Shown here: positions 17,001 through 24,798 of the stretch, piece after piece
How positions within the stretch are numbered: position 1 is the first letter of the stretch
Layout of the letters: each line of letters opens with the position of its first letter
From: Streptomyces chartreusis
GTDB lineage: Bacteria > Actinomycetota > Actinomycetes > Streptomycetales > Streptomycetaceae
Direction of reading: 5' to 3'
DNA length: 64,000 bases
Assembly (NCBI RefSeq): GCF_008704715.1
Contig: NZ_CP023689.1
Span: 6,758,001 to 6,822,000 of the forward strand
Notes under the pieces: model-generated
What the model was told of the DNA's origin: nothing
What the model saw: only the letters and a program-made list of their open reading frames with translations
Databases searched by the model: none
Program-made: the position numbers and the translations under genes

Positions 17001-18338
17001 CTACCCTTCGACGACGCCCCGGACCACCCCCAGCTCGACCAAGTCGTGCGGTCTGATCCGCAGTTGATCCGCCGTCGCCTCCACCTCCCCTTCCCCCCGC
17101 TTCAGGATCGCCGCCGCCATCTCCGGTCCGATCACCGAGAAGTAGCTGTCCGGGGTCGCCCATGTGTTGCCCGGGGCGGCCAGGGCCAGGGCGCCGCCCG
17201 AGCCGCCCTCGCCGATCAGGAGGGTGGTGATCGGGGTGCGTGCGGAGGCCACCGTGCCGAACAGGTCCGCGATGGCCGCGCCCACCCCCTGCCGCTCCGC
17301 CTCCGCGTCGTTGGCGGCGCCCGGTGTGTCCACCAGGGTCAGTACGGGGATGCCGAGCCGGTCCGCGAGGCGGATCAGGCGGGTGGCGGTGCGGTAGCCG
17401 GCGGGGCGGGTGGCCGTGCCGGTCTGGGCGGCGTAGGCGATCGTACGGCCGTCGTGCTCGCCGAAGCCGCACAGCATGCCGTCGGGGTCGGTGCCGCCGC
17501 AGCGGTCGCCGCTGAGCGTGACGCGGTGGGTGAAGTACGCGTCCAAGTAGGCGTCGGCGCGGGGGCGTCGGGGGGAACGGGCGCTTCGGACCGCGTCCCA
17601 GCCCGTGGACGGCAGGTCCGTGGCGCCGAGCGGGGCCGGTGGTGGGGCGGGGGCGGTGGAGGGTGCCGTCAGCAGGCGCAGCCAGCGGGCCAGTCGGCCC
17701 CGTAGCTCCCCGGGGCGCACCACCCCGTCCACGGCCCCCGCCGCCACCTGCGCCTCCGCCGTGAACGCCGACGGGTCCGCGTCCGGTGGGCGGACCCGGG
17801 AGCCGGCGAAGCCGATCTGGGCGCCGGGCAGGGCCAGGCTCACATCGGCGCCCGCGCCGAGGGTGGCCCAGCCGCCGCCGGTCGTCGGGTCCCGGAGCAC
17901 CGCGATCTGCGGCAGCCCGGCCTCCCGGGTGAGCGCCGACTGGCGTGCCACGCGCTGGAGTTGGGTGAGGGCGAGCATGCCCTCCTGCATCCGGCTGCCG
18001 CCCGTCGCCACCAGCGGGACGACCGGCAGGCGGTGGGCGCGGGCGTGGGCGTACGCCGCCTCCAGCCGGTCGCCGGTGCGTTCGCCCAGCGAACCGCCCA
18101 GGAAGCCGAACTCGAAGACGATCAGGACCGCCCGCGTCCCCCCGATCGTGCCGGTGCCGCAGACCACCGACTCGTGCTCCCCGGTGCGTTCGACGGCGCG
18201 GGCGCGCGAGGCGTCGTAGCCGTCCCAGGCGAGGGGGCCGTCCGGCGCCGACTGCCTTTCCGGATAGGGGAGTTCGGTGAAGGAGGAGTTGTCGGTCATC
18301 AGGGCGACGACCTGCCGGGCCGCGAGCCGTTCCGTCAT
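17001..18338 (-). CDS. Acyl-CoA carboxylase carboxyltransferase subunit
   Basis: Protein of 445 residues with both halves of the crotonase-fold carboxyltransferase: N-terminal FEFGFLGGSLGERTGDRL and ATGGSRMQEGMLALTQL, C-terminal TLVDTPGAANDAEAERQGVG and LLIGEGGSGGALALAAPG. It transfers carboxyl from carboxybiotin to an acyl-CoA. It is shorter than typical AccD/PccB subunits (about 530 residues). ATG 18338 overlaps the matB stop (ATGA), so it is coupled to malonyl-CoA synthetase and probably works on the malonyl/acetyl-CoA pair. No biotin-carrier protein gene is nearby, so it would need one from elsewhere in the genome. Confidence 0.88.
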   Translation of the reverse strand: MTERLAARQVVALMTDNSSFTELPYPERQSAPDGPLAWDGYDASRARAVERTGEHESVVCGTGTIGGTRAVLIVFEFGFLGGSLGERTGDRLEAAYAHARAHRLPVVPLVATGGSRMQEGMLALTQLQRVARQSALTREAGLPQIAVLRDPTTGGGWATLGAGADVSLALPGAQIGFAGSRVRPPDADPSAFTAEAQVAAGAVDGVVRPGELRGRLARWLRLLTAPSTAPAPPPAPLGATDLPSTGWDAVRSARSPRRPRADAYLDAYFTHRVTLSGDRCGGTDPDGMLCGFGEHDGRTIAYAAQTGTATRPAGYRTATRLIRLADRLGIPVLTLVDTPGAANDAEAERQGVGAAIADLFGTVASARTPITTLLIGEGGSGGALALAAPGNTWATPDSYFSVIGPEMAAAILKRGEGEVEATADQLRIRPHDLVELGVVRGVVEG

Positions 18339-19777
18339 GAAGTCAGCGCCCGCTTCATGATCTTCCCCATGTCGTTGCGGGGCAGCGCCTCCAGGTGATG
18401 GACCCTGCGGGGGCGCTTGTGCGGGGCGAGGCGGGCGGCCACGTGGTCCGCCAACTCCTCGATCGACGGCGGCGACTGGGGGTCGGACGGGACGATCCAC
18501 GCCACGATCCGCTCGCCCAGGTCCGGGTCCGGCTCCCCGGTCACCGCCGCCTCCCGCACCCCAGGGTGCTCCAGCAGCGCGTTCTCGATCTCGCCCGCCC
18601 CGATCTTGTAACCCCCGCTCTTGATCAGGTCGGTGGCCTTGCGGCCGACGATACGGACGTACCCGTCGGCCTCCCGCACCGCCATGTCGCCGGTGCGGAA
18701 CCAGCCGTCGGCGGTGAACGCGGCGGTCGTCGCGTCGGGGCGGTTGAGGTACTCGGTGAACAGGTTCGGGCCGCGCACCTGGATCTCGCCCACCGTCTCG
18801 CCGTCCTGCGACGTGATCGGCGTCCCGTCCTCCTCCACCAGCCGCAGCTCCACGCCCGGCAGCGGCACGCCGACGGTGCCGGCCCTGGCCTCGCCGTCCG
18901 CGCGGACGCTGGTGTTCATCAGCGTCTCCGTCATGCCGTACCGCTCGACGACCCGCTGCCCGGTCGCCGCCGTGATCCGCTCGTGGTCGTGGACGGGGAG
19001 CGCCGCCGAACCCGAGACGAGCAGGCGGGCCTTGCCCAGCGCCTGCGCCAGACCCGGGTCCTCGGGCAGGGCCTGGGCGACGCGGTGGTACATCGTCGGC
19101 ACCCCGAACATCATGGTCGCGCCCTCGTTCAGTTCCCGCGCCACGCCCTCGGTGCCGAACCGGCCCAGGTGGCGCGCCGATCCGCCGCGCCGCAGCGGGC
19201 CGAGGATGCCGAGGACCAGGCCGTGCACATGGAACAGGGGCAGGCCGTGGACCAGTACGTCCTCGCCGGTCCACTGCCAGGCGTCGGCGAGCGCGTCCAG
19301 GGTGTGGGTGACGGCCCGGCGGGGGATGACGGCGCCCTTGGGCGGGCCGGTGGTGCCGGAGGTGTAGACGATCAGGGCGGGGTCCTCGGGGGATGCGTGG
19401 ACGGCCGGGAGCGGGGAGGCCCCGCGCACGTCCACATCTACGCGCTCCAAGTCGCCCAGAGCTCGGGACAGTTCGTCCCCCGCCGCCGCCAGCACCACCG
19501 TCGGCGCGCAGTCGGACAGGATGTGCCCGAGCTCCTTCTCCCCGGACTTCGGGTTGAGCGGTACGGCGGCGACACCGGCCTCCAATGCCGCCACCACCGC
19601 CACGGCGGTCTCCAGCGCCGGGGTCGCCCAGACGGCCACTCTGCCCGCCCCGCCGATCCGTGCCGCGAGGGCACCGGCGGCGGCGCCGAGCTCGCCGTAC
19701 GTCAGGGTCCGGTCGCCGAAGCTCAGGGCCACCCGCCCCGCCGGACCGGCCGTCAGGGCCGGGAAGAGAGAGGACAC
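18335..19777 (-). CDS. matB: Malonyl-CoA synthetase MatB
   Basis: ANL-superfamily adenylate-forming ligase of 480 residues, the usual MatB length. Motifs: phosphate-binding YTSGTTGPPKGAVIP, the aromatic VERYGMTETLMNTS loop, GWFRTGDMAVREADGY, the hinge GRKATDLIKSGGYKIGAGEIEN, and the catalytic Lys in NDMGKIMKRAL. The PLFHVHGLV and YGMTE segments are those of malonate-specific enzymes. It converts malonate, ATP and CoA into malonyl-CoA. Gene order matC - matB - carboxyltransferase with a divergent FadR-type regulator matches actinomycete malonate-use loci, and malonyl-CoA would feed fatty acid or polyketide synthesis. Confidence 0.94.
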   Translation of the reverse strand: MSSLFPALTAGPAGRVALSFGDRTLTYGELGAAAGALAARIGGAGRVAVWATPALETAVAVVAALEAGVAAVPLNPKSGEKELGHILSDCAPTVVLAAAGDELSRALGDLERVDVDVRGASPLPAVHASPEDPALIVYTSGTTGPPKGAVIPRRAVTHTLDALADAWQWTGEDVLVHGLPLFHVHGLVLGILGPLRRGGSARHLGRFGTEGVARELNEGATMMFGVPTMYHRVAQALPEDPGLAQALGKARLLVSGSAALPVHDHERITAATGQRVVERYGMTETLMNTSVRADGEARAGTVGVPLPGVELRLVEEDGTPITSQDGETVGEIQVRGPNLFTEYLNRPDATTAAFTADGWFRTGDMAVREADGYVRIVGRKATDLIKSGGYKIGAGEIENALLEHPGVREAAVTGEPDPDLGERIVAWIVPSDPQSPPSIEELADHVAARLAPHKRPRRVHHLEALPRNDMGKIMKRALTS

Positions 19778-19829
19778 GCGTCGTACTCCTTAGCTGTTCA
19801 ACGGACACCGAGTGCTGTCGTCCACCGGC

Positions 19830-21206
19830 CTACCCCCAGCCCGGCACGACCATCAACAGCCACACCACCGCGGGCACCACCGCCACCACGATCCCTCCGT
19901 ACACCATCAACTGCCGGAAGAAACGCTCACGGTCGACATCGGGTGCCGCGGCCAGCACCAGCGCGCCGTTCGTCGAGAAGGGGCTCACGTCGACCACCGT
20001 CGCAGACACCGCGAGTGCCGCCACCATGCCGACCGCGCCGATCTCGCCCTGCGCCAGGAACGGCACGGCGAGCGGGATGAGCGCGCCCATGATGCCCACG
20101 GACGAGGCGAACGCCGAGACGATCGCGCCGATGTAGCAGAGCAGTACGGCGGCCAGCAGCGGTACGCCGATGCCGCCGACGCCCTCGCCGGCCCAGGTGA
20201 TGGTGCCCATCTCGTCGAGCACGCCGACGTACGTCAGCACACCGCAGATCAGCAGCACCGTGGGCCAGGCGATCTCGCCGACCGCCTTGCGGCTGTCGTC
20301 CGGCCAGATCGCGCTGAGGACGACGGCGAGGGTGATCGCGGTCAGGCCCGCGTCCAGGTCGAGGACGAGGACTGCGACGACGAGGGCGACCAGGGAGAGG
20401 AGGGTCGCGATGCGGGGTGGGGTGAGGGGGAGTGCGGTGGTGGGGGCGGGGTTCGCTTCGCGGGTGACGGTCGCGGTGGTGGTGGGGGAGGGGTGGGTGC
20501 CGGGATCTGTCGTGGTCCCTGTGCCGGTCGGCTGTGGCTGGTCGCGCAGTTCCCCGCGCCCCTTCAGGGCGCCTTCGTCGGCCTCCGTCACCGAGCCCTG
20601 CCGCCACAGCCGGAGGCCTCCGCACGCGACGAACACCACCGCCGCGATGACGAGGTTGACGATCAGGGAGGCCAGGAACAGCGTGACCTCGTTGCCGGGC
20701 AGCTTCTCCCGCTCGACGATGCCGTTGACGATCGAGCCGTAGATGCTGATCGGCGAGAAGCCGCCGCCCTGCGCGCCGTGCACGACCATCGCGCCCATCA
20801 GCAGCGGGCTGATCCCGTAACGCGCGGCGAAGCTCAGCGCGATCGGCGCGACGATCGCCACGGCGGCTGGGCTCACGGCTCCGATTGCGGTCAGCGCGCC
20901 GGTGAGGGCGAACATCACCCAGGGGATGAGCGCCACCCGGCCGCGCACCAGCCGGACGGAGGCGTGCACCAGCCAGTCGGTGGTGCCGTTGGAGCGGGCG
21001 ATGGCGAAGAGGTACGTGACGCCGACGAGGACGACGAACAGGTCGCCGGGGAAGCCGGCGAAGATGCCGTCCGCGTCGAGGTCGGCGACCAGCGTGCCGA
21101 CCGCGAAGGCGGCGGCGAAGGCCAGCGCGCCCATGTTGATCGAGCGGGTCGTCGCGATGACGAACACCACGGCGAGGACGAGGATCGAGATGAGTTCGGG
21201 GGACAT
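19830..21206 (-). CDS. matC: MatC-type dicarboxylate (malonate) carrier, SLC13-like
   Basis: Integral membrane carrier of 458 residues, starting MSPELISILVLAVVFVIA at ATG 21206 (preceded by GGGAG; the frame runs further upstream through the operator region without a ribosome site). The MatC N-terminal half reads GFPGDLFVVLVGVTYLFAIAR and GAMVVHGAQGGGFSPISIYG; about 12 helices in all, with a hydrophilic central loop. That loop contains GALKGRGELRDQPQPTG, encoded by a copy of the dispersed Streptomyces repeat. Likely imports malonate for MatB. First gene of the matC-matB-carboxyltransferase operon, facing the FadR-type regulator. Confidence 0.88.
   Translation of the reverse strand: MSPELISILVLAVVFVIATTRSINMGALAFAAAFAVGTLVADLDADGIFAGFPGDLFVVLVGVTYLFAIARSNGTTDWLVHASVRLVRGRVALIPWVMFALTGALTAIGAVSPAAVAIVAPIALSFAARYGISPLLMGAMVVHGAQGGGFSPISIYGSIVNGIVEREKLPGNEVTLFLASLIVNLVIAAVVFVACGGLRLWRQGSVTEADEGALKGRGELRDQPQPTGTGTTTDPGTHPSPTTTATVTREANPAPTTALPLTPPRIATLLSLVALVVAVLVLDLDAGLTAITLAVVLSAIWPDDSRKAVGEIAWPTVLLICGVLTYVGVLDEMGTITWAGEGVGGIGVPLLAAVLLCYIGAIVSAFASSVGIMGALIPLAVPFLAQGEIGAVGMVAALAVSATVVDVSPFSTNGALVLAAAPDVDRERFFRQLMVYGGIVVAVVPAVVWLLMVVPGWG
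20534..20573 (-). repeat. Dispersed Streptomyces intergenic-type repeat, copy 1 (inside matC)
   Basis: Core GCGCGGGGAACTGCGCGAC on the minus strand, with flanking arms that can fold (CGCCCTGAAGGGGCG type). The same sequence occurs three more times in the window (35226, 47326, 56666). Here it lies in frame within the cytoplasmic loop of matC. Confidence 0.8.
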
Positions 21207-21266
21207 GCGGGCTCCCGTCTTTGGGTCCCGGAGCGGTTGCGGGGTTCCACACCCCTCGGATTGGCA

Positions 21267-21283
21267 AAGTGGCTGAGCCAATT
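21267..21283. promoter_or_regulatory. Operator 1 for the FadR-type malonate regulator (predicted)
   Basis: AAGTGGCTGAGCCAATT, a one-mismatch copy of the 17-bp palindrome found 75 bases downstream. It lies 61 bases upstream of the matC start, in the divergent control region. Confidence 0.65.
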
Positions 21284-21341
21284 GGGGTGATGGCTGGAAA
21301 GCGTGGGCGGGCGGGCCGGGAACGTCAAGGGTTCGTACAAA

Positions 21342-21358
21342 AATTGGCTGAGCCAATT
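21342..21358. promoter_or_regulatory. Operator 2 for the FadR-type malonate regulator (predicted)
   Basis: AATTGGCTGAGCCAATT is a perfect 17-bp palindrome centred on a single G, 66 bases before the regulator start. FadR-subfamily proteins bind short palindromes of this kind, so it probably mediates repression and autoregulation of both transcription units. Confidence 0.7.
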
Positions 21359-21423
21359 GGCCACTCGATGCGCCCGATCAGCTGTCCGCCCGGTGTTACG
21401 CTCCCGACGAGAAGGGGGAAATC

Positions 21424-22131
21424 GTGACCGACGCCCTGCGCCCCATGACCAAACAGCGCCTCTACGAGCAGGTGCTCGACCGGCTGCGCGCCTACGTCGC
21501 CGAAGGCGGTCTCGGCGCCGGGGACCGCCTGCCGACCGAACGCGATCTGGCCCAGCGACTGGGGGTCAGCCGGGCCTCCGTGAAGCAGGCGATCGTCGTC
21601 CTGGAGGTGCAGGGCCTGGTCGAGGTGCGGCACGGGGGCGGTATGTACCTCGTCCGCGACAGCCTCGACGTGGAGCCCGTGGAGCGGATGGTCGAGCGCC
21701 GCCGGCGCCTGCCGGACGTCCTGGAGGCCCGCGAGGCGCTGGAGACGAAACTCGCCGAACTGGCCGCCGAGCGCCGCACGGAGGAGGACCTCGCGGCGAT
21801 GCGGTCGGCGCTCGCGCACATGGCGAAGGAGATCGAGGACGACGGCCACGGGGTCGAGGGCGACCGCCTGTTCCACGCCGCCGTCACCGCCGCCGCGCAC
21901 AGCAGCATCCTCGCCGAGTTCATGCGCTCCATCGCCGGCCAGATCGCCGAGAGCCGCACCGAGTCGCTGCGCCAGCCGCACCGGCCCGCCCGCTCCCTCG
22001 CCCAGCACCAGGCCATCCTCGACGCCGTCGCCGCCGGGCAGCCGGGCCGCGCGGCCGCCGCCATGCGCCGCCATGTCCGCACGGTGGCGAAGGTGCGGCT
22101 GCTCGACTGGGAGCCGGACGAAGAAAACTGA
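21424..22131 (+). CDS. GntR/FadR-family regulator of malonate genes (MatR-like)
   Basis: Regulator of 235 residues. N-terminal GntR winged helix: KQRLYEQVLDRLRAYVAEG, LPTERDLAQRLGVSRASVKQ, VEVRHGGGMYLV. C-terminal all-helical FCD domain with metal-ligand type residues DRLFHAAVTAAAHSSIL and HQAILDAVAAG. GTG start at 21424 follows GAAGGGGG. It is divergent from matC with two matching palindromes between, so it is very likely the malonate-responsive repressor of this locus; malonate or malonyl-CoA as inducer is inference from characterised MatR proteins. Confidence 0.88.
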   Translation: MTDALRPMTKQRLYEQVLDRLRAYVAEGGLGAGDRLPTERDLAQRLGVSRASVKQAIVVLEVQGLVEVRHGGGMYLVRDSLDVEPVERMVERRRRLPDVLEAREALETKLAELAAERRTEEDLAAMRSALAHMAKEIEDDGHGVEGDRLFHAAVTAAAHSSILAEFMRSIAGQIAESRTESLRQPHRPARSLAQHQAILDAVAAGQPGRAAAAMRRHVRTVAKVRLLDWEPDEEN

Positions 22132-22140
22132 CCGGGGGTT

Positions 22141-22157
22141 CCATCCTCATCGGATGG
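22141..22157 (+). terminator. Small stem-loop after the FadR-type regulator
   Basis: CCATCC-TCATC-GGATGG, a 6-bp stem with a 5-base loop located 10 bases after the stop. Short for a terminator, but well placed. Confidence 0.4.
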
Positions 22158-22203
22158 CGGCAAGTCCCTGAGCCGTAGCGCATCCCGCCCCTAGCATCCC
22201 CTT

Positions 22204-22668
22204 GTGGACTGGGGAACGCTCGCAGGTACTGCACTCGGCGCCATCCTGGGCGTCAGCACCACACTCCTCGCCGAGCGGTCACGATGGCGTCGGGAGAATT
22301 CGGCTCGCGAACGCGCGGTCAAGCAGCAGCTGTACGCCGAATATCTCGGGGCGCTCTCGCTGACCACTCATCGCCTGCGAGACCTGAAGCGCGACGCCGG
22401 CCTCACCAGGGAAGACCGGATGAAGCAGGCAGGCGAGATACTCGGGTCGACCAATGCCTACCATCTCCGCTATCAGATGCTGATCATCGCTCCACAAGGT
22501 CTCGGCGACGACGCCGACCAGGCTTTCATGCGGATCAGAGACTTACGGGACCGCTTCGACGGAGCCGACATGGCCAACGACCCCGAGTGGCCGTCAGCCA
22601 TGAGCGCCGTCAGAGAGGCACTCGACAGTTTGCGCAGGACCATGCGCTCCGACCTCACCGCCGACTGA
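22204..22668 (+). CDS. Small membrane-anchored hypothetical protein with a TTA codon
   Basis: Protein of 154 residues: one N-terminal membrane helix (LAGTALGAILGVSTTLLA) followed by a charged, helical, probably coiled-coil cytoplasmic domain (ERSRWRRENSARERAVKQQL onwards). I do not recognise the family. The GTG start has no ribosome site, and a -10-like TAGCAT ends six bases upstream, which suggests a leaderless mRNA. Codon 114 (22543-22545) is TTA, so translation should depend on the bldA tRNA and be late in development. Base and codon use are less GC-extreme than in neighbours, hinting at acquisition. Confidence 0.75.
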   Translation: MDWGTLAGTALGAILGVSTTLLAERSRWRRENSARERAVKQQLYAEYLGALSLTTHRLRDLKRDAGLTREDRMKQAGEILGSTNAYHLRYQMLIIAPQGLGDDADQAFMRIRDLRDRFDGADMANDPEWPSAMSAVREALDSLRRTMRSDLTAD

Positions 22669-22686
22669 ACACGGGGGTGGCCCCTC

Positions 22687-23772
22687 TCAGGTCGTCGTCC
22701 GGTCCACCACGTCTGCCACCACGCAGCTGATGTTGTCCGGGCCGCCGGCCTCGTTCGCTGCTGCTGTCAGGGCGTGGACGGCCGTGTCGGGGGTTGGGGC
22801 GGAGGTGAGGAGGTCGCGGATTTGACCGTCGGGGACGACTCGGGAGAGGCCGTCGGAGCACAGGAGGTAGCGGTCGCCGGGTTCGGCGTCCTGGAGGCGC
22901 AGGTCCGGGGTGGCGGTCGGGGTCAGGGCCTTGAGGAGCAGCATGCGCTGGGGGTGGGTCGCCGCCTCCTCCGGGGTCAGGCGACCCTCGTCGATCATCG
23001 ACTGGACCACCGTGTGGTCGTCCGTGATGCGGAACAGGCCGCCGCCGCGCAGCACATAGGCGCGGGAGTCGCCGATGTGGACCAGGGCCAGCCGCGAGCC
23101 CGTCCACAGCAGTGCGGTCAGGGTTGTGCCGGCGCCCTCTTCATCGCCGTCCACCGCGTCGCGCACGGCGTCCGTCGCCCCCCGTACCGCGTCGTCCAGC
23201 AGGTTCAGGACGTTGCCCGTGGGGGCCTCCGGGGTGTCCAGGACGCGGAGGGCGTCGATGGCGGCGCTGCTCGCGGGGTGGCCCGTCGGGCCGAAGCCGT
23301 CGGCCACCGCCAGCAGGCGGGAGCCGGCGTAGGCGGTGTCCTGGTTGGCGGGGCGGACCAGGCCCCGGTCCGAGTGGGCGCAGTAACGCAGTTCCAGCAT
23401 GGTGGTGTCCTTCCTCGACACAGACACAGACGCAGACACAGCGGACAACTCCTCTACGAGGAACTCCGCGAGATCGCGCCGCGCCGCCGTCTCCGTCTCC
23501 ACCCGCGCCCAGTACGCGCGGATCTCACGGGCGGCGTCGGCCGGTCGCAGCACGCACACCTGACGGATCCGGGCCAGCGGCATCCCCAGCCGCCGCAGCC
23601 ACGCCACCAGCCTTGCCTGCTCCAGCTGCGCGACGGCGTAGTACCGGTACCCGGTGTCCGGGTCGACCCGGCCGGGCTTCAGCAGATCCAGCTCGTCGTA
23701 CAGCCGCAGCGCCTTCGGCGACAGGCGGCAGGCCTTGGCGAAGGCCCCGATCGTCAGCATGTCCTCGCGCAT
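22687..23772 (-). CDS. MerR-family HTH fused to PP2C-type serine/threonine phosphatase
   Basis: Protein of 361 residues joining two domains. Residues 5-75 are a MerR winged helix (MLTIGAFAKACRLSPKALRL, GYRYYAVAQLEQARLVAWLR). Residues 125-361 are a PP2C phosphatase with metal-binding DRGLVRPANQD, LLAVADGFG, VHIGDSRAYVL, LLCSDGLS and GPDNISCVVADV. The linker (about 111-120) is Ser/Val repeats encoded by a GTGTCT-type hexamer. ATG 23772 has GGAGG upstream. A second GAGGAAGG before Met125 (23400) could give a free phosphatase. A MerR-type promoter lies at 23799-23829. Likely couples phospho-signalling to transcription; the inducer is unknown. Confidence 0.9.
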   Translation of the reverse strand: MREDMLTIGAFAKACRLSPKALRLYDELDLLKPGRVDPDTGYRYYAVAQLEQARLVAWLRRLGMPLARIRQVCVLRPADAAREIRAYWARVETETAARRDLAEFLVEELSAVSASVSVSRKDTTMLELRYCAHSDRGLVRPANQDTAYAGSRLLAVADGFGPTGHPASSAAIDALRVLDTPEAPTGNVLNLLDDAVRGATDAVRDAVDGDEEGAGTTLTALLWTGSRLALVHIGDSRAYVLRGGGLFRITDDHTVVQSMIDEGRLTPEEAATHPQRMLLLKALTPTATPDLRLQDAEPGDRYLLCSDGLSRVVPDGQIRDLLTSAPTPDTAVHALTAAANEAGGPDNISCVVADVVDRTTT

Positions 23773-23798
23773 CGCGATCCCTCCGGTTCCTCGCACCG

Positions 23799-23829
23799 AT
23801 GCTGTGGCTTCACCAAAGGTGAAGGTCAA
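23799..23829 (-). promoter_or_regulatory. MerR-type promoter with 19-bp spacer and dyad
   Basis: Minus strand: -35 TTGACC (23829-23824), a 19-base spacer and -10 CAGCAT (23804-23799). The dyad CTTCACCTTTGGTGAAG (23824-23808) overlaps the end of the -35 and most of the spacer. Overlong spacers with a dyad are the hallmark of MerR-regulated promoters, so autoregulation of the MerR-PP2C gene is likely. Confidence 0.75.
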
Positions 23830-23902
23830 GCGGGCTGTCCCGGTTCCGCGGGCGCTTGTTAGCCTGCGCATCGCACACCCGTCCGACACGGAGGAGCCCG
23901 GC

Positions 23903-24781
23903 GTGCCCCGCATCGCCCTCGTCACCTGCCGACCCGGCGCCCAGATCAGCGTCGACCGCGACCTGCCCGTCCTGGCGCGGGCACTCACGGAGGCCGGCGC
24001 CGAGGCCGACATCGTGCACTGGGACGACGAGACGGCCGACTGGGTCCGCTACGACCTCGCCGTCATCCGCTCCACCTGGGACTACAGCTGGCGCGCCGCC
24101 GAGTTCCTGGCGTGGGCCGAGCGCTGCGGCAAGGCCACTCGGCTCGCGAACCCGGCCGGCGTGGTCCGCTGGAACGCCGACAAGCGCTACCTCGGCGACC
24201 TCGCCGCCGCCGGTGTGCCCGTCGTGCCCACCCGCTACCTCGCCCCCGGCGACACCGCCGACCTCCCGGCCCGCCACGAGTACGTCGTCAAGCCCACCTC
24301 CGGCGCGGGCGCCCGCTTCGCCGCCCGCTACACACCCGACGAGCACGAGACGGCCGTACGGCAGCTCGCGCGCATGCACGCGGAGGGGTTCACCGCGATG
24401 GTGCAGCCCTACGTCGAGAGCATCGACGTCAGTGGCGAACGGGCGCTCCAGTTCTTCGGCGGCCGCTTCCTGCACGCCGCCCGCAAGGGTGCCGTCCTCA
24501 CCCCGGGCACGCCCTACGACGAGCGCAAGATCGCCCACCCCGGCCTGGAGCCCTGGACCCCCACCCCGGCCGAACTCGCCGTCGCCGAGCGCGCCCTGGC
24601 CGCCGTACCCGAGGCCGTCGAGCTGCTGTACGCGCGCGTGGACCTCGTCGACGGGGAGGACGGGCAGCCCCGGGTCATGGAACTGGAGCTGGTGGAGCCG
24701 AACCTCTTCCTCTGGCTGCACCCCGGGTCGGTGGCGCGGGTCGTGGAAGCGATCCTGGCGGAGGCCGCCACCGCTCGCTGA
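23903..24781 (+). CDS. ATP-grasp domain protein
   Basis: Cytoplasmic protein of 292 residues. N-terminal Rossmann-like part (RIALVTCRPGAQISVDRDLP, YDLAVIRSTWDY), then an ATP-grasp fold with the central nucleotide-binding strand (HEYVVKPTSGAGARFAARY), MVQPYVESIDVSGERALQFF and metal-binding end ELLYARVDLVDG / VMELELVEPNLFLWL. These enzymes ligate a carboxylate to an amine via an acyl-phosphate; it resembles glutathione-synthetase-like enzymes of unknown substrate. GTG 23903 is preceded by GGAGG. Divergent from the MerR-PP2C gene, so it may fall under the same control region. Confidence 0.86.
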   Translation: MPRIALVTCRPGAQISVDRDLPVLARALTEAGAEADIVHWDDETADWVRYDLAVIRSTWDYSWRAAEFLAWAERCGKATRLANPAGVVRWNADKRYLGDLAAAGVPVVPTRYLAPGDTADLPARHEYVVKPTSGAGARFAARYTPDEHETAVRQLARMHAEGFTAMVQPYVESIDVSGERALQFFGGRFLHAARKGAVLTPGTPYDERKIAHPGLEPWTPTPAELAVAERALAAVPEAVELLYARVDLVDGEDGQPRVMELELVEPNLFLWLHPGSVARVVEAILAEAATAR

Positions 24782-24798
24782 CCCCGCGCTCTCCGGGA

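Noticed and set aside
18339..19808. Extension of the carboxyltransferase frame upstream through matB, which would make a 935-residue fusion
   Set aside because: The upstream part is a different frame from matB and has Arg/Gly-rich shadow composition; the carboxyltransferase starts at ATG 18338 where it overlaps the matB stop.
20534..20573. A possible terminator hairpin inside matC
   Set aside because: The foldable sequence is a copy of the dispersed repeat and the matC frame runs straight through it with sensible membrane helices on both sides, so it is coding rather than a terminator.
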